A stretch of 38,766 bases of DNA from Leptospirales bacterium (GTDB taxonomy: Bacteria; Spirochaetota; Leptospiria; Leptospirales; Leptonemataceae), in NCBI GenBank assembly GCA_016788865.1, contig JAEUSB010000015.1:1-38766 (forward strand), written 5' to 3'. The first letter of the stretch is position 1. Every line of letters starts with the position of its first letter. A model generated the notes under the pieces. It saw only the letters and a list, made by a program, of their open reading frames with translations, did not search any database and had not been told where the DNA came from. Positions 1 through 7,306 of this stretch are shown here, piece by piece. Position numbers and translations under genes: made by a program.

Positions 1-20
1 CTGGCTTTGATATAATTGAA

Positions 21-40
21 ATGGACTGGATTTAGTCCAT
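21..40 (-). terminator. possible weak terminator hairpin after the HlyIII gene
   Basis: A perfect 7-bp inverted repeat (ATGGACT / AGTCCAT, loop of 6) lies 19 bases past the stop codon of the leftward hemolysin-III-like gene. Read leftward it is followed by an AT-rich but not U-pure stretch, so it is at best a weak intrinsic terminator. Confidence 0.3.
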
Positions 41-58
41 GCGCCTTCTCGCATCCGA

Positions 59-838
59 TCAGGACGGCACAGGCGCAGGCAGGACGTAGAACAGTACCGC
101 CATATAGTGGCAGATACTTCCAACCAGAACAAAAAGGTGCCAGATCATGTGGCTCATGGGCTTTCGTGAAGCATAGAAGGCGGTGCCTGCAGTGTAGGAA
201 AGTCCACCGGCAACCATCCAGACAATTCCTCCGGGGGGAATCATGTCGCGAACCGGTTGCTGTGCTATGACAACCATCCAGCCCATTAGAATATAGACAA
301 CAACGGAAAGAAGCCGGAATCGATTCACAAAGAATATCTTAAACGTAATGCCAAGGATTGCCAGGCCCCAGGCAACGCCGAATAACGTCCATCCCCAGGG
401 ACCCCGAAGACTGACGAGTGTAAATGGAGTGTAGGTCCCGGCGATCGCAATGAAGATTGCAGAATGGTCCAAAATCTTGAAAACTTTCTTGGCCCTGGGG
501 CTCAGGAATGCATGGTACAGCGTAGACGCCAGGTACAGGATCACCATGGCGCTTCCATAGATGGTAAAGCTGACCAGTTTCCAGGGGTCGCCCTCTTTTG
601 CAGCAAAGCTTACGAGAATGGCGAGGCCTGCCATACTGAGCCCCGCACCAATTCCATGGGTCAGGCAATTGGCAATTTCGGCTCGCAATGCGGAGCGAAA
701 CTCAGTCATCCATTTCTTGTTTCGTCGGGGCGGCGCAGCCACAACCAGTGCCGGTTTTCGGACTCGCTTTGCAGCTTTCCTCGCGGCAGGAGCCCTTTTT
801 TTGGCTTTGGCTGGCTTGGGCAGAGCAATGGCGTTCAT
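59..838 (-). CDS. hemolysin III / PAQR-family membrane protein with a basic N-terminal tail
   Basis: A 259-residue protein with about seven hydrophobic helices in its last 215 residues. The order of motifs is that of the HlyIII/YqfA (PAQR) family: E-x(2)-N-x(2)-THG near the first helix, STLYHAF, a DHSAIFIAIAGTYTP segment, and a terminal H(x3)L(x7)CHY region whose His residues belong to the family's metal-site set. The biochemical role in bacteria is unclear; homologues are called hemolysin III. The ATG at 838 adds about 43 residues rich in Ala, Lys, Arg and Pro before the family core. An ATG at 709 would give the usual family length, and neither start has a good Shine-Dalgarno sequence. The reading frame stays open further upstream to 1030, but no family similarity is seen there. 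It is divergent from the phasin-like gene. Confidence 0.88.
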   Translation of the reverse strand: MNAIALPKPAKAKKRAPAARKAAKRVRKPALVVAAPPRRNKKWMTEFRSALRAEIANCLTHGIGAGLSMAGLAILVSFAAKEGDPWKLVSFTIYGSAMVILYLASTLYHAFLSPRAKKVFKILDHSAIFIAIAGTYTPFTLVSLRGPWGWTLFGVAWGLAILGITFKIFFVNRFRLLSVVVYILMGWMVVIAQQPVRDMIPPGGIVWMVAGGLSYTAGTAFYASRKPMSHMIWHLFVLVGSICHYMAVLFYVLPAPVPS

Positions 839-967
839 GATTGTAGGAGGCCGAATTGCCTCGCAGGTTGCAAGAAATTGCGTTCCGGCCCTTTCCCTGC
901 GCCAGCGGCGGGCTTCCCCGGGCTCAGACAGAAAGCAGGGGCCCAGGAAAAAAAGTTTCATTTTGGC

Positions 968-996
968 TTGACGTTGTGCGCTGCATAAAAAATATG
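968..996 (+). promoter_or_regulatory. candidate promoter of the phasin-like gene
   Basis: TTGACG (968-973) is followed after about 16-17 bases by a poor AT-rich -10 (AAATAT/AATATG), about 35 bases upstream of the phasin-like start. Only the -35 is convincing. Confidence 0.3.
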
Positions 997-1031
997 GCGC
1001 ATCGCACAATAAAGTGCGAAGGAGAAACAAG

Positions 1032-1235
1032 ATGCAACCAAATCTTCAAGATGTTCTGAACGCTGGAATCGGACTGATCCGCGCAAGCGAAGAGGCTGTT
1101 GGCCAGGCTGTAGCAAACGCTCAGAAAACTTTCGAGGATCTGAAAAACAAAGGCGCGTCTGATTTTTCAGACTCAGCTATCAAAGCGCGCGAAGCGCTTG
1201 CATCTGCTCTGCGTGTCACTGGCGCGCAAGGCTGA
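1032..1235 (+). CDS. phasin-like small helical protein
   Basis: A 67-residue, almost wholly helical, soluble protein with no signal sequence. Its pattern (NAGIGLIRASEE near the N-terminus, then a heptad-like Ala/Lys/Glu stretch with KNKGASDFSDSAIKAREAL) resembles phasin-related proteins that coat polyhydroxyalkanoate granules or act as their small regulators. The ATG at 1032 is preferred over an in-frame ATG at 1014 because AAGGAG (1019-1024) lies at ideal spacing. It is monocistronic, with a strong terminator 24 bases after the stop. The granule-binding role is inferred from family resemblance; no PHA synthase or depolymerase lies in the window. Confidence 0.75.
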   Translation: MQPNLQDVLNAGIGLIRASEEAVGQAVANAQKTFEDLKNKGASDFSDSAIKAREALASALRVTGAQG

Positions 1236-1258
1236 TATTCCCCATTCTTAGCAATGGC

Positions 1259-1286
1259 GGCCGGGCATTAGCCCGGCCTTTATTTT
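1259..1286 (+). terminator. rho-independent terminator of the phasin-like gene
   Basis: A perfect 8-bp GC stem (GGCCGGGC / GCCCGGCC, 1259-1266 and 1271-1278) with an ATTA loop, followed by TTTATTTT. Only the rightward orientation has the U-tract. Confidence 0.92.
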
Positions 1287-1327
1287 GTACTTTTTGAAAT
1301 CGCAATCAGCCCGGAATCAAATGCCGA

Positions 1328-2878
1328 TCAGGGTAAATCAATGATCAACAGCGTCAGGTCGTCTTCGAACGTTCCATGAAAGCTCTTGAGTTCCGAAACC
1401 AGCTTCTCGGCCGTAGCCTCGGGAGTCTGACCGAGCATTGACTGCATGATCTCAAGGAAGCGCTCGTTACCAAATTGATCGCGGTTGCTATTCTTGTGCT
1501 CCGTGACACAATCCGTATAGAGTACGAGGCGCGTTCCCGCCGAATACCGAATGCGTTTTTGGCCAAAGGCCGAAGTCGTATCCATTCCCAGTAAGCTACC
1601 AGTGGGTTCCATCCAGACAAAGTTTCCGCCTTTGCTCAAGAGCAGGGGCGGTACGTGTCCACCGCTTGCGTAAATGATTTCGCGATCGTCTGTAGCGATT
1701 GTTAGAAACGCAGCCGTGAGATAATGGCCGGCCGCAACGGGTGCAAGCGAACCGGAAAGTTCCGAAAGCACGTTGCCTGGAGTGCTTTCGCGCAGGTTGA
1801 TTCTTCCCAGCGACATTCGACACATTGAACCAACCAGAGCTGCCGGTACTCCGTGTCCTTGAATGTCTGCGATGAAGAAATAGTAACGACTGGTTGTATA
1901 CTCTGCAAAATCGTACAGGTCGCCTGAAACTGTGCTGCAGGGAAAGAATCGCGCCGCGCACCCAATGTTTGGCAGAGTAGCCTCAGGAAGTGTGCCGGCC
2001 TGAACGTCTGCTGCGATCTTTAATTCTTTATCAAGTTGCTTTTGCTTTTCCTCAATGACTTTGGTGCGATCCACAACCATTTGCTCAAGATTTTGTGCGT
2101 ACTTGCGTAACTCTTCATTTGCAAGTGCGAGATTGGATTCAAGCGCCTGAATCTTTCTAAATATGTCGAGCGTGCCACGCTTCAGGTCCAGACCGCCCTG
2201 TTTCTGATACCACTTAATGTAGAGGGCAAGGGGAATTGATAGCAACGTGGTAACCAGGATCTTTACGGATGCGCTGGGTCCGAAGTCCTGGAGAAGCGTG
2301 TCCGGGCGGGTGGCTGCAGTATAGATCAGCGAATCGATTGCCATGGAGCCGGCGAGCGAAAGGAATAGAGCGACGAATACAAACCGTCCGCGCAAACGAT
2401 TGTGCACGAATTGAAAAAGCATGACTTCAAGTACGAGACAAACAGTTGCAGCGACTACGGAGACAAACAATCTCCAGGCAGACGGCGCAAACAGGAGCTG
2501 GGCCGCGTCTGCAAACTGTTGGGGTAGAGAGGATCTGAATTCAAAGATGAAGAACTGTGCACCGGCAAACAGCAGCTGGCATAACAAGGAAATCAGTATG
2601 AAGTTACGCGCTGCCTCAATTCCTTCGCAGACGTAGATGAGGAGGAGCGCGCAAAATACTATGGTATAGACGACTGTGGAATAGCGGATCTGAATTACAC
2701 CAAATAGCGTTTCAAGTTTGAGCACGAAATGCATGCTGCTAAACAGGGAGCTAAAGACCCAGAGCAGCGAGAAATAAGCGACAAACGGCCCGCGAATGCT
2801 GCGCGTGCGCAAGGTGTGCAATAGAAAAAGACCAACGGTGAGTCCGATGGCCAGCGTAATGAGATTACCTATCTGCAC
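1328..2878 (-). CDS. membrane-anchored SpoIIE/RsbU-type PP2C serine phosphatase
   Basis: 516 residues. Residues 1-225 form about six or seven membrane helices, residues 239-290 a charged coiled-coil linker, and residues 295-516 a PP2C-like SpoIIE phosphatase domain. Metal-binding and core motifs are visible: SGDLYDF with D320, ADIQGHG with D338, YASGGHVPP at 403-411, GSLLGM at 427-432, LYTDCVTE with D456, and the terminal EDDLTLL with D506/D507. Such enzymes usually dephosphorylate anti-sigma-factor antagonists, so the likely job is membrane-sensed control of a partner-switching module; no partner gene is nearby. The membrane part resembles the VUT/YhhQ (queuosine-precursor transporter) helix pattern rather than a 7TM-DISM sensor. 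LYTDCVTE has Cys where LYTDGVTE is usual. The ATG at 2878 was kept because the first helix follows directly. Confidence 0.92.
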   Translation of the reverse strand: MQIGNLITLAIGLTVGLFLLHTLRTRSIRGPFVAYFSLLWVFSSLFSSMHFVLKLETLFGVIQIRYSTVVYTIVFCALLLIYVCEGIEAARNFILISLLCQLLFAGAQFFIFEFRSSLPQQFADAAQLLFAPSAWRLFVSVVAATVCLVLEVMLFQFVHNRLRGRFVFVALFLSLAGSMAIDSLIYTAATRPDTLLQDFGPSASVKILVTTLLSIPLALYIKWYQKQGGLDLKRGTLDIFRKIQALESNLALANEELRKYAQNLEQMVVDRTKVIEEKQKQLDKELKIAADVQAGTLPEATLPNIGCAARFFPCSTVSGDLYDFAEYTTSRYYFFIADIQGHGVPAALVGSMCRMSLGRINLRESTPGNVLSELSGSLAPVAAGHYLTAAFLTIATDDREIIYASGGHVPPLLLSKGGNFVWMEPTGSLLGMDTTSAFGQKRIRYSAGTRLVLYTDCVTEHKNSNRDQFGNERFLEIMQSMLGQTPEATAEKLVSELKSFHGTFEDDLTLLIIDLP

Positions 2879-2983
2879 GGCGAAAGGTGAACGTTACCCG
2901 CTTTAGCGCAATCCTTTCGCGTACAGGAGTTGCCTTTCGCGAAAATATTGGAAGCCTTGCCTGTAAGAGGCTTCCGGCCGAGT

Positions 2984-3313
2984 TCAGGCCTTGATCTTCT
3001 CCAGTTCGCGACCGATCTTACCGGTCCATATGTAGAAGTACATAATCCAATCTGATACAAAGGACTTAAACGGGTACGTGAACGTGGCTGGTCTGTTCTT
3101 CTCTACAAAGAAGTGGCCTACCCAGGCGAAACCATAGCCACAGAACGGCATTGCAACGAGGTAGCGCCAATCCTGGAAGTAGATGGCCAGGCCCAGCAGA
3201 ACGAGTACGCCGGTTGAGCCAATAAAATGCAAGGTACGATTGAGCGGACTTTTATGCTCCGCAAGGTAAAACGGCCAGAATTCTTTCAGTGTTTTGTATT
3301 CTTGAACTGCCAT
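2984..3313 (-). CDS. DUF962 / Mpo1-like small membrane protein
   Basis: 109 residues matching the DUF962 (YGL010w/Mpo1-like) family along its length: an HFIGS motif after the first helix, two or three hydrophobic segments, and the signature GHFFVEKNRPATFTYP followed by an SFVSDW segment. In yeast, Mpo1 is an Fe(II)-dependent dioxygenase acting on 2-hydroxy fatty acids in alpha-oxidation. The His residues here agree with a metal-dependent role, but the bacterial function is unproven. The ATG at 3313 is preferred to one at 3331 because a G-rich sequence lies just upstream and the family core begins there. Divergent from proC. Confidence 0.85.
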   Translation of the reverse strand: MAVQEYKTLKEFWPFYLAEHKSPLNRTLHFIGSTGVLVLLGLAIYFQDWRYLVAMPFCGYGFAWVGHFFVEKNRPATFTYPFKSFVSDWIMYFYIWTGKIGRELEKIKA

Positions 3314-3340
3314 GACAACCCCCCGGGCCAAACGCCCTGG

Positions 3341-3390
3341 TGCTCCATGCTACGGAGCATTGCCTGGAATCGGCAAGCCTATATTTTTTT
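3341..3390 (+). promoter_or_regulatory. two tandem hairpins and a T-tract in the proC leader
   Basis: TGCTCC/GGAGCA (3341-3346 and 3354-3359) is followed at once by TTGCC/GGCAA (3360-3364 and 3372-3376), then after seven bases by a run of seven T (3384-3390), about 35 bases upstream of proC. This is attenuator-like in layout, but the T-tract is not directly at the stem foot. Confidence 0.3.
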
Positions 3391-3425
3391 CTGGGCACGG
3401 CTGAGGCGACGCGTAAGCCAGTAGG

Positions 3426-4202
3426 GTGAGCGCAAACCTGAACGAACTTAAGATTGGATTCCTGGGTGTAGGAAAAATGGGCGGTGCCATTGCATCGGGA
3501 CTGAATGCAAAATTTCCCGGAATGAGCCTGTACGGCTTTGACCCGTTCGCGCAGTCGTCCCTGGTAACGTCAGTAGCCAGTGCGGTAGAGCTTGAGAGCA
3601 AAAGCGATCTCATCCTCTTATGCGTGAAACCGCAGGAAATGAAAACGGCCCTGACCGGATTTTCAGGTAGTAAGCAATACATATCGATTGCCGCGGGGCT
3701 GAGCATCGATACCATTCGCAGCTTCTTTGAAAACAAGGCTGTGCGAATCGCACGCGTTATGCCCAATCTGAACGCTGCTGTCCATCTGTCGGCTACGGGC
3801 GGCTATTGCACAGATCCTGAATTGAGCCGACTGACACAGGCCGTCTTTGAAGCCGTAGGCACAATTGAATTCGTGGATAAAGAGGAGCTGCTTCATGCAG
3901 TAACCGGTTTATCAGGTTCGGGTCCTGCTTTTGTGTTTGAATTCCTTGATGCGCTGGCCCAGGGCGGTGTCCTTGCGGGCCTTCCGTACGATCGTGCCAT
4001 GCGCCTTGCAACGCAGACGTTACTCGGCTCTGCAAAGCTCGTAGCAGAAAAGAATCAACATCCGCTTGAATTGCGGAGCGCTGTCACTTCCCCGGGCGGA
4101 ACAACCATAGCCGGGCTAAACGCGCTTGAAAAACTTGGCTTTCGAGCCGCAGTGATGAGTGCTGTAGAAAGTGCCAGCAAGCGCAGCAAAGAACTTTCCT
4201 AG
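3426..4202 (+). CDS. proC: pyrroline-5-carboxylate reductase
   Basis: 258 residues. ProC reduces 1-pyrroline-5-carboxylate to L-proline with NAD(P)H, the last step of proline synthesis, in the cytosol. The N-terminal dinucleotide fold has GFLGVGKMGGAIASG. It continues with the VRIARVMPNLNA segment and the C-terminal dimerisation/active-site helices (TGLSGSGPAFVFEFLDA, then SPGGTTIAGLNALE). The length is slightly below the usual 265-275. The start is GTG at 3426 with only a poor AGTAGG next to it. Its stop overlaps the stop of the opposing gene (CTAG), so the two genes converge with no intergenic space. Confidence 0.96.
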   Translation: MSANLNELKIGFLGVGKMGGAIASGLNAKFPGMSLYGFDPFAQSSLVTSVASAVELESKSDLILLCVKPQEMKTALTGFSGSKQYISIAAGLSIDTIRSFFENKAVRIARVMPNLNAAVHLSATGGYCTDPELSRLTQAVFEAVGTIEFVDKEELLHAVTGLSGSGPAFVFEFLDALAQGGVLAGLPYDRAMRLATQTLLGSAKLVAEKNQHPLELRSAVTSPGGTTIAGLNALEKLGFRAAVMSAVESASKRSKELS

Positions 4203-5155
4203 AATCTGTACGTGAACGTGATTCCGTAGGAAGGTATGCGCGGTCCGGGCAGTGTCTTAAACTCCAGTTGGACAAAGGCAAGATCGGCAAGCGTGAGGCC
4301 ATAGGCCGCAGCCAGAAGGAAAGCGGACGCTATCGTTTTCTCTGCGGCACGAACGGGAGCATCATGTCTCCTGTCGCGAATCTCTTGCGCCATGAAGTAC
4401 CCGGCAAACCCGGACTCAAACAGCGCTGTGCGTGAAGCAGGCGTTGGAAGACTCAAAGCGGCCAGGCCATACATACGCGCATCTTTGAAAATACGATGCC
4501 GCTCGCGCTGGTTTCCTGTCGGTGTCAGATACAGTACGTTGTATAAGGAGGCGCTGAAGAGCCCAAAATATAGCGAACCCGTAAAATACTTGCCGGCGGA
4601 CAAATGCCCGAGACCCGGATAGATCAAGCCCATGCGAAAGGCTCGGTCCTTTGCCGGGTTGCTCAAAGACTGTTTCTGCGTAGCTGGAACACCGAGAGCA
4701 ATTCCCAGTCTGCCCACTGCCTCTCCAAATTTACTTTCCATTTCGCGCTGGGTCAACGGATCGCTCAGTAGTATTTCCTCTTTGCTCAAGACCTCCCCGG
4801 TTTCCACGCGATAGAGTAAGATCATGATTCGCTGCTTCTCATTCTCCTGAAATACATAACCGGCTAAAAGGTGGTCCGCCCCCGCCGATTTTCCAATGCG
4901 GGACGCTAACTCAGAATCCAGGAAGCCCTTTTGTTCAGGATTTTGTGAAAGAGCAGCTTCTGATTTTTGTGCTAGCACTGTGTCTGAAATACCGGAGCGG
5001 ATCAAGGCGAGACGAAAGGCTGCGCCCAAGTAGTCAAGCTGGGAAGCCGAAACGGATTCTTCGCCCTGAAGACTTATCAGGGCTATGCGTGGTTTCGCAA
5101 TCAAGACTGTGGGTAACATACACACCAGGGCGAACGCGAATGCGAACTGCTTCAT
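4199..5155 (-). CDS. secreted YPGLGH-family protein, tandem copy 3 of 3
   Basis: 318 residues with a signal peptide (MKQFAFAFALVC to LIA, cleaved before KP). Residues about 22-155 form an alpha/beta domain like those of TolB/CsgG-type envelope proteins (RIALISLQG strand, a middle GADHLLAGY strand, LLYRVETGEVL). A hydrophobic C-terminal part follows, with GLIYPGLGH (176-184) and a final YRF. A terminal Phe after an aromatic strand suggests outer-membrane insertion. It is the most diverged of three tandem paralogues and lacks the Cys pair of the other two. The start at 5155 was chosen over a 27-residue extension because the signal peptide begins there and the length then matches the paralogues. 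No specific function is recognised. Confidence 0.8.
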   Translation of the reverse strand: MKQFAFAFALVCMLPTVLIAKPRIALISLQGEESVSASQLDYLGAAFRLALIRSGISDTVLAQKSEAALSQNPEQKGFLDSELASRIGKSAGADHLLAGYVFQENEKQRIMILLYRVETGEVLSKEEILLSDPLTQREMESKFGEAVGRLGIALGVPATQKQSLSNPAKDRAFRMGLIYPGLGHLSAGKYFTGSLYFGLFSASLYNVLYLTPTGNQRERHRIFKDARMYGLAALSLPTPASRTALFESGFAGYFMAQEIRDRRHDAPVRAAEKTIASAFLLAAAYGLTLADLAFVQLEFKTLPGPRIPSYGITFTYRF

Positions 5156-5253
5156 CTCGAAGAGTATCCTGCTTCTACCGTGGTTGTCAGGGTTCATGGT
5201 TTGCTCCAATCTCAAGTGAAGTGCGAATCGGCTCATGCAATGTTCCGGAAGTG

Positions 5254-6228
5254 TCAGAATCGATATGTAAGACTCACTCCCAATTGTCCGCCTGCGTTCT
5301 GCTCCGGGCCGGTGAACAAGTTTATGCGATAGTCAACCAGGTCTGCAAGCGACCACAGATACGCCGCCGCGGCCAGCGAGTAGGCAAAGCGAACGCGCTT
5401 TCTAGCTCCGGTAACCTCGCGGCGATAATGCTGGTAACGTTCGTTCAAAAGCGTGGCGTGCAGCGCAATGACCCGTCCCTGGGCGCTTTGTGGGAATTGT
5501 TGCCCCGCAATCGTGGCACTCAGTAACAGGTTCTGGATCTCCCCGTCGCGATCGCGCGTCGCTTTGTTCTTCATATTCGTGGTTCGCCAGGCGGCATTGT
5601 AGAGGGCCAGGGTAAAGATCGTTCCATAGCCGAGCGCCGCTTCCCTGTGACCAGCTTTCCAGTGTCCCAGCCCCGGGTAGAGGAGGCCCCAGCCCACAAT
5701 TGCATACGGATTTGTTTCCGGGATCGTCAGGTGTGGACTGTTTGTCTTTACCCCTGTCACACGGAACGTCAGGCGATCAGTCAAATCTTTCACAGCCGCA
5801 TCGATGCTCTCAATCGAATCCGTCTTGAAGCTGCGCTCGTCTGCAAAGAGCAGATGACCTGTTTTCACTTCGTACAGAAACAGTCGGAGCGTGAGGTGTG
5901 TTTCGCTTTGGCCGATTCTCCCCGTTAACACCAGGTCTGCTGGAATTGATTTCACAATCCGGAGGGCACAGGAAACGTCGGTGCAGGTCCGCGAAGACCC
6001 TTTGTCCTGGCGACCGTCTTTGTTTAGAGCGGCCTGGAGTTTTGCCGATTCGATTGCATCAAAGGCATTTGGACCGGTCAGTCGCACCCGAATGGCCGGA
6101 TTGATGTAATCCAGTGGTTCGATTACTTGACTGTCTTCGCTTTCGATCGGAATCAGGGCCATCGTTTGCCTGGCGTTCAATCCGGAGCTCATGACGAATA
6201 CAAGAAGGATAGCCGCACGTTTGCTCAT
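5254..6228 (-). CDS. secreted YPGLGH-family protein, tandem copy 2 of 3
   Basis: 324 residues. It has a signal peptide (residues 1-20), an alpha/beta domain with the Cys pair C82/C87 (CTDVSCALRI), and an LFLYEVKTGHLLFAD strand pair. The hydrophobic C-terminal region carries GLLYPGLGH (181-189) and ends in TYRF. The CxxxxC motif followed by an IPADLVLTG strand is the pattern of periplasmic TolB/CsgG-like domains common in spirochaetes and myxobacteria; the function is unknown. The ATG at 6228 has GAGGA at good spacing. It lies 98 bases upstream of copy 3's chosen start and 30 bases downstream of copy 1, so all three are probably cotranscribed. Confidence 0.8.
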   Translation of the reverse strand: MSKRAAILLVFVMSSGLNARQTMALIPIESEDSQVIEPLDYINPAIRVRLTGPNAFDAIESAKLQAALNKDGRQDKGSSRTCTDVSCALRIVKSIPADLVLTGRIGQSETHLTLRLFLYEVKTGHLLFADERSFKTDSIESIDAAVKDLTDRLTFRVTGVKTNSPHLTIPETNPYAIVGWGLLYPGLGHWKAGHREAALGYGTIFTLALYNAAWRTTNMKNKATRDRDGEIQNLLLSATIAGQQFPQSAQGRVIALHATLLNERYQHYRREVTGARKRVRFAYSLAAAAYLWSLADLVDYRINLFTGPEQNAGGQLGVSLTYRF

Positions 6229-6258
6229 TGGTCAGTCCTCTTCAACTGCATCTTCGAT

Positions 6259-7224
6259 TCAAAACCTGTACACAAATGCAAGGCCATGCGAAGAATCGCG
6301 TGATCCCGGCATTGCGATTAAGTTCAATCTCAGGCCAGCAAGATCAACGATTGACCAGGCGTAGGCCGCGGAGAGAAGCAAGAGCGAATAACGGGTTCGT
6401 GCTTTTGCCGCCTGGAGCTCACGGTCGCGCGCAAGGTACGCGGAACCCAGAAAGATTAGGCCGGCGCGAGAGTTTTCTCCGAGGAAGGTGCTTCCCGCTG
6501 GCATCAAGACATTGGTAAGGAGCATGGCCCGGACGTCAGAGTCACGGTCGCGGAGGCGATTCTGGTTTGTTTGAGGAGTACGGATTGCCGCATTGTAAAG
6601 GGTGAGTGTGAACAGGCTTGAATAGAGCAGGCCCAGCCGGTTCTCTCGAATCTTAAAATGGCCCAGCCCTGGATAAAGAAGCCCGCGATAGAGTATGGAA
6701 TATTGCTCTTCCGGATCCCTTGAAGTTTGCGGGCTATTGCTGGTCATACCTGACGTGCGTTCAATCAGGACATCAATGACAGACTTGATTCTCTTCGCTG
6801 CTTCGTCGTCTTTATCCATTGGGATTGGCGTTTCGTCTGCGTAGAGGAGCTGCCCCGATTCTACTTTGTAGAGAAACAGGATCAGTTGCTGTTGCGGCTT
6901 TTGCAGAATCCGCGTTAGCAGTACCAACTCAGCCCCCTGGCGTTGGCCCAGATACAATGCGCACTTCGCTTCCGAGCATTCGCGCATCTCATCGATTTGA
7001 TTCGCCAACTCGGTTTCCGATGGGATCGCATGTGCATCAGTCAATTCGAGCAGGCCAAATGCGTTTGATCTCGACAGGCGAATCCGGATAATATCATACA
7101 CATACGCAAGATGGTGGTCCGAAACTCCCTGGCCCTGTGGTTTCAACACGAGCAAGGTCGGCTTTGCGTGAACGCCGACCGTGCATGTGAGCAGGCCTGC
7201 GACGAGAGCGAGCGATCGTTTCAT
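6259..7224 (-). CDS. secreted YPGLGH-family protein, tandem copy 1 of 3
   Basis: 321 residues. A signal peptide ends VHA before KP. The alpha/beta domain has the Cys pair C83/C88 (CSEAKCALYLG) and FLYKVESGQLLYADE. The hydrophobic C-terminal part has GLLYPGLGH (181-189) and two further hydrophobic stretches, and the protein ends in VYRF. It is first in the leftward three-gene run and clearly paralogous to copy 2 over its full length (same Cys spacing, same TG/SG-x-LL-x-AD strand, same YPGLGH position). Function is not recognised. The terminal Phe and signal peptide point to the envelope, probably the outer membrane. Confidence 0.8.
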   Translation of the reverse strand: MKRSLALVAGLLTCTVGVHAKPTLLVLKPQGQGVSDHHLAYVYDIIRIRLSRSNAFGLLELTDAHAIPSETELANQIDEMRECSEAKCALYLGQRQGAELVLLTRILQKPQQQLILFLYKVESGQLLYADETPIPMDKDDEAAKRIKSVIDVLIERTSGMTSNSPQTSRDPEEQYSILYRGLLYPGLGHFKIRENRLGLLYSSLFTLTLYNAAIRTPQTNQNRLRDRDSDVRAMLLTNVLMPAGSTFLGENSRAGLIFLGSAYLARDRELQAAKARTRYSLLLLSAAYAWSIVDLAGLRLNLIAMPGSRDSSHGLAFVYRF

Positions 7225-7265
7225 GATTCTCTACATAGCACATTCCCGGTAGCCAGTAATCAATT

Positions 7266-7291
7266 CCGGGGTGAATTGCACCAGGCCCCGG
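7266..7291. repeat. GC-rich inverted repeat between the cluster and the tandem triplet
   Basis: CCGGGG (7266-7271) and CCCCGG (7286-7291) form a 6-bp stem with a 14-base loop, just past the stop of the leftward diiron oxidase gene and before the tandem triplet. There is no T-tract on either side, so it may be a pause or processing site rather than an intrinsic terminator. Confidence 0.3.
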
Positions 7292-7306
7292 TGAACGGAT
7301 GCGGGG

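Noticed and set aside
464..988. A 174-codon rightward open frame opposite the hemolysin III gene
   Set aside because: Antisense shadow of a clearly coding gene, with no recognisable protein pattern or ribosome-binding site.
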